64,000 nt of DNA from Ridgeia piscesae. Lineage: Eukaryota; Annelida; Polychaeta; Sabellida; Siboglinidae. This document shows, one piece after another, positions 59,250 through 64,000 of this stretch (its first letter is position 1; each line of letters opens with the position of its first letter). A model generated the notes under the pieces. It made no database searches. It saw only the letters and a list, made by a program, of their open reading frames with translations, and had not been told where the DNA came from. A program made the translations under genes and the position numbers. The DNA is taken from the NCBI GenBank assembly GCA_025642075.2, contig JAODUO010001327.1:10001-74000 (forward strand), written 5' to 3'.

Positions 59250-62200
59250 ACTCGGGTGATATGTGGCCATGTTTGTTTGGTGCACTGGGTGATATGTGGC
59301 CATGTTTGTTTGGTGCACTGGGTGATATGTGGCCATGTTTGTTTGGTGCACTGGGGTGATATGTGGCCATGTTTGTTTGGTGCACTGGGGCGATATATGG
59401 CCATGTTTGTTTGGTGCACTGGGAGATATGTGGCCATGTTTGTTTGGTGCACTGGGTGATATGTGGCCATGTTTGTTTGGTGCACTGGGGTGATATGTGG
59501 CCATGTTTGTTTGGTGCACTGGGGCGATATATGGCCATGTTTGTTTGGTGCACTGGGAGATATGGGGCCATGTTTGTTTGGTGCACTGGGTGATATGTGG
59601 CCATGTTTGTTTGGTGCACTGGGGTGATATGTGGCCATGTTTGTTTGGTGCACTGGGGCGATATATGGCCATGTTTGTTTGGTGCACTGGGAGATATGTT
59701 GCCATGTTTGTTTGGTGCACTGGGGTGATATGTGGCCATGTTTGTTTGGTGCACTGGGTGATATGTGGCCATGTTTGTTTGGTGCACTGGGGAGATATGT
59801 GGCCATGTTTGTTTGGTGCACTGGGTGATGTGTGGCCATGTTTGTTTGGTGCACTGGGAGATATGTGGCCATGTTTGTTTGGTGCACTGGGTGATATGTG
59901 GCCATGTTTGTTTGGTGCACTGGGTGATATGTGGCCATGTTTGTTTGGTGCACTGGGTGATATGTGGCCATGTTTGTTTGGTGCACTGGGGTGATATGTG
60001 GCCATGTTTGTTTGGTGCACTGGGTGATATGTGGCCATGTTTGTTTGGTGCACTGGGTGATATGTGGCCATGTTTGTTTGGTGCACTGGGTGATATGTGG
60101 CCATGTTTGTTTGGTGCACTGGGAGATATGTGGCCATGTCTTGTGTGGTGCACTCGGGTGATATGTGGCCATGTTTGTTTGGTGCACTGGGTGATATGTG
60201 GCCATGTTTGTTTGGTGCACTGGGTGATATGTGGCCATGTCTTGTGTGGTGCACTGGGTGATATGTGGCCATGTTTGTTTGGTGCACTGGGTGATATGTG
60301 GCCATGTTTGTTTGGTGCACTGGGGTGATATGTGGCCATGTTTGTTTGGTGCACTGGGTGATATGTGGCCATGTCTTGTTTGGTGCACTGGGTGATATGT
60401 GGCCATGTTTGTTTGGTGCACTGGGGTGATATGTGGCCATGTTTGTTTGGTGCACTGGGTGATATGTGGCCATGTCTTGTTTGGTGCACTGGGTGATATG
60501 TGGCCATGTTTGTTTGGTGCACTGGGGTGATATGTGGCCATGTTTGTTTGGTGCACTGGGTGATATGTGGCCATGTCTTGTGTGGTGCACTGGGTGATAT
60601 GTGGCCATGTTTGTTTGGTGCACTGGGTGATATGTGGCCATGTTTGTTTGGTGCACTGGGTGATATGTGGCCATGTTTGTTTGGTGCACTGGGTGATATG
60701 TGGCCATGTTTGTTTGGTGCACTGGGGTGATATGTGGCCATGTTTGTTTGGTGCACTGGGGTGATATGTGGCCATGTTTGTTTGGTGCACTGGGTGATAT
60801 GTGGCCATGTTTGTTTGGTGCACTGGGTGATATGTGGCCATGTCTTGTGTGGTGCACTGGGGTGATATGTGGCCATGTTTGTTTGGTGCACTGGGTGATA
60901 TGTGGCCATGTTTGTTTGGTGCACTGGGTGATATGTGGCCATGTTTGTTTGGTGCACTGGGTGATATGTGCCCATGTTTGTTTGGTGCACTGGGTGATAT
61001 GTGGCCATGTTTGTTTGGTGCAATGGGGTGATATGTGGCCATGTTTGTTTGGTGCAATGGGGTGATATGTGGCCATGTCTTGTTTGGTGCACTGGGGTGA
61101 TATGTGGCCATGTTTGTTTGGTTTACTGGGTGATATGTGGCCATGTTTGTTTGGTGCACTGGGTGATATGTGGCCATGTTTGTTTGGTGCACTGGGTGAT
61201 ATGTGGCCATGTTTGTTTGGTGCACTCGGGTGATATGTGGCCATGTTTGTTTGGTGCACTGGGGTGATATGTGGCCATGTTTGTTTGGTGCACTGGGGTG
61301 ATGTGGCCATGTTTGTTTGGTGCACTGGGTGATATGTGGCCATGTTTGTTTGGTGCACTGGGTGATATGTGGCCATGTTTGTTTGGTGCACTGGGTGATA
61401 TGTGGCCATGTTTGTTTGGTGCACTGGGTGATATGTGGCCATGTTTGTTTGGTGCACTGGGGTGATATGTGGCCATGTTTGTTTGGTGCACTGGGTGATA
61501 TGTGGCCATGTTTGTTTGGTGCACTGGGTGATGTGGCCATGTTTGTTTGGTGCACTGGGGTGATGTGGCCATGTTTGTTTGGTGCACTGGGTGATATGTG
61601 GCCATGTCTTGTGTGGTGCACTGGGTGATATGTGGCCATGTTTGTTTGGTGCACTGGGTGATATGTGGCCATGTCTTGTGTGGTGCACTGGGGTGATATG
61701 TGGCCATGTTTGTTTGGTGCACTGGGTGATATGTGGCCATGTTTGTTTGGTGCACTGGGTGATATGTGGCCATGTTTGTTTGGTGCACTGGGTGATATGT
61801 GCCCATGTTTGTTTGGTGCACTGGGTGATATGTGGCCATGTTTGTTTGTTGCAATGGGGTGATATGTGGCCATGTTTGTTTGGTGCAATGGGGTGATATG
61901 TGGCCATGTCTTGTTTGGTGCACTGGGGTGATATGTGGCCATGTTTGTTTGGTGTACTGGGTGATATGTGGCCATGTTTGTTTGGTGCACTGGGTGATAT
62001 GTGGCCATGTTTGTTTGGTGCACTGGGTGATATGTGGCCATGTTTGTTTGGTGCACTCGGGTGATATGTGGCCATGTTTGTTTGGTGCACTGGGGTGATA
62101 CGTGGCCATGTCTTGTTTGGTGCACTGGGGCGATATATGGCCATGTTTGTTTGGTGCACTGGGGTGATATGTGGCCATGTTTGTTTGGTGCACTGGGTGA

Positions 62201-63222
62201 TATGTGGCCATGTCTTGTTTGGTGCACTGGGTGATACGTGGCCATGTTTGTTTGGTGCACTGGGTGATATGTGGCCATGTCTTGTTTGGTGCACTGGGGT
62301 GATACGTGGCCATGACTTGTTTGGTGCACTGGGTGATACGTGGCCATGTCTTGTTTGGTGCACTGGGATGATGTGTGGCCATGTTTGTTTGGTGCACTGG
62401 GTGATATGTGGCCATGTCTTGTTTGGTGCACTGGGGTGATATGTGGCCATGTTTGTTTGGTGCACTGGGTGATATGTGGCCATGTTTGTTTAGTGCAATG
62501 GGGTGATATGTGGCCATGTCTTGTTTGGTGCACTGGGGTGATATGTGGCCATGTTTGTTTGGTTTACTGGGGTGATATGTGGCCATGTCTTGTTTGGTGC
62601 ACTGGGGTGATACGTGGCCATGTCTTGTTTGGTGCACTGGGGTGATACGTGGCCATGTCTTGTTTGGTGCACTGGGGTGATACGTGGCCATGTTTGTTTG
62701 GTGCACTGGGTGATATGTGGCCATGTCTTGTTTGGTGCACTGGGGTGATATGTGGCCATGTCTTGTTTGGTGCACTGGGGTGATACGTGGCCATGTCTTG
62801 TTTGGTGCACTGGGGTGATACGTGGCCATGTCTTGTTTGGTGCACTGGGGTGATATGTTGCCATGTTTGTTTGGTTTACTGGGGTGATATGTGGCCATGT
62901 CTTGTTTGGTGCACTGGGGTGATACGTGGCCATGTCTTGTTTGGTGCACTGGGGTGATATGTGGCCATGTCTTGTTTGGTGCACTAGGGTGATATGTGGC
63001 CATGTCTTGTTTGGTGCACTGGGGTGATATGTGGCCATGTCTTGTTTGGTGCACTGGGGTGATACGTGGCCATGTCTTGTTTGGTGCACTGGGGTGATAT
63101 GTGGCCATGTCTTGTTTGGTGCACTGGGGTGATATGTGGCCATGTCTTGTTTGGTGCACTGGGGTGATACGTGGCCATGTCTTGTTTGGTGCACTGGGGT
63201 GATACGTGGCCATGTCTTGTTT
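59250..63222. repeat. 33-bp minisatellite, about 118 copies, abutting a 3' splice site
   Basis: Unit tgatatgtggccatgtttgt followed by ttggtgcactggg, with 34- and 35-bp variants (extra g; tct in place of tt). Higher-order structure is clear: a 134-bp tetramer marked by cgatatatgg repeats three times at about 59,390, 59,524 and 59,658, and a block of rare variants is duplicated at a constant offset of 831 bp. The array runs straight into the acceptor of exon 6. Long frames on both strands are artefacts. Intron 5 of the WAP gene. Confidence 0.98.
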
Positions 63223-63229
63223 GTTCCAG

Positions 63230-63323
63230 TCAAGATTCTCACTGTGTGCTCCATCTTTAATGCGAAGGCTACATGTCGTCACGGTGGCATTTGTGTTAAC
63301 AATGACGGATTCCCAGCGTGCCG
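63230..63323 (+). CDS. Exon 6: start of an EGF-like domain
   Basis: The acceptor is cttgtttgttccag and the donor TGCCG|GTGAGG. The exon is 94 nt, phase 1 in and phase 2 out. It encodes VCSIFNAKATCRHGGICVNN... ending GFPAC. Four of six EGF cysteines and the HGGxC motif are seen. The last two must be in the next exon. The acceptor is continuous with the last unit of the 33-bp array. Confidence 0.88.
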
Positions 63324-64000
63324 GTGAGGTTTCACACTAATAACACATAGCACAATGTTACTGGGCCACATCTAGAACTGGTGTCTTGTCTTCGTGCAAA
63401 ATTAAATGGGTGTGATATCGTGTTATGACTTTCAGTAATTGTGACCAATACTGATATCTGACATCTCTTACTTTGGAAAAGACACATGTGTATGTTGTAT
63501 TCATTGTGTAACACTGACGGACATACTGTAGGATTCATGGCAAATACGTTTATGTTTGTTTGTGCATGAGTATATGCCATGTACTTTTAGGTGCACAATG
63601 GTTGTGGATTTTTTGTGAAACAAGCTGATTGGAGGTAGGTGAAAAACTACCATCTCCATGTATAAATATTTTGGTGAAAAGGTGAACTTGTTCAGATGGC
63701 CTGTCTTTTTAGGTGCACAAATTTGAAACATTGGTTGTTATTTTCATTGGTATCCAGCAGTTAACGTGACATTCTTGTTTTCAATGGGATAAGTCAAATT
63801 TTGTTTTGCACTCAAAATTTAAATAAAAGGGCACCACTCGGATTTTCTAAGACTAGGAGGATACACAGGAAGATCTGACATTACGTAGGTCACCAATATA
63901 AGATGGCATTACTTGTTTGGTCTTACTTAAGATTGTTAATAAAAGGCCATGACTTGTGATGATGATGGGGATTGACACGAAGAACCATTCTATGTTAGTT
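63324..64000. other. Start of intron 6 of the WAP gene
   Basis: Unique AT-rich sequence, no array yet. I see no further exon before the window ends. Confidence 0.6.

Noticed and set aside
59171..62533. Minus-strand open frames of about 1,100 codons (Ala-Pro-Asn-Lys-His-Gly repeats)
   Set aside because: All three frames of the 33-bp array are open because its unit has no stop in that strand. Frames switch at 1-bp unit variants. This is an artefact of the array.

Overview
This is animal nuclear DNA. Spliceosomal introns with GT...AG borders, signal-peptide exons, a whey-acidic-protein (WAP) domain exon, an EGF-like exon, CR1/L2-like LINE fragments, hAT and MULE transposase fossils and tRNA-derived SINE pieces all point to a metazoan. 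The repeat content and the secreted cysteine-rich proteins suggest a marine invertebrate, perhaps a mollusc or another lophotrochozoan. I cannot name the species.

Two split genes lie head to head about 24 kb apart. The first is on the minus strand. It starts at 18,525 and runs off the left edge past 1,328. A signal-peptide exon is followed by sixteen short exons that form eight copies of a two-exon, six-cysteine module. Exon A carries C-x6-C...C and exon B carries C-x6/7-C...C. Splice phases alternate 1,2,1,2 without exception, so each A+B pair is a phase 1-1 cassette. I do not recognise the domain family. Modules 5 and 6 are a recent duplication. Module 2 has a one-base frame break in an A-run. 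The introns hold large minisatellites: a 51-bp unit of about 70 copies, a 66-bp unit of about 39 copies, and two (GCACAC)n tracts.

The second gene is on the plus strand, from 42,353 to beyond 63,323. It encodes a signal peptide, a WAP domain with all eight cysteines, a roughly 124-residue region over three exons that looks SEA-like, and the start of an EGF-like domain. Every one of its five visible introns carries its own private minisatellite, with units of 17, 30, 20, 19 and 33 bp. These arrays produce very long artefactual reading frames (up to about 1,100 codons) that are not genes.

The interval 18.5-42.3 kb has no host gene that I can support. It holds a duplicated hAT-like non-autonomous element (19.2-20.9 kb), a 73-bp tandem repeat (22.2 kb), a long foldback element (22.95-24.72 kb), LINE fragments (24.8, 29.9, 34-35 kb), a 2.7-kb terminal-inverted-repeat element inserted in the A box of a tRNA-like sequence (36.4-39.1 kb), and many micro- and minisatellites. 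Another LINE (45.5-46.8 kb) and a MULE transposase fossil (56.9-57.7 kb) sit inside introns of the plus-strand gene.

The most unusual signal is the relation between splice sites and arrays. Two minisatellites abut 3' splice sites directly, and their canonical units lack AG in the sense direction. A third repeats a near-perfect 5' splice site about 70 times inside an intron.
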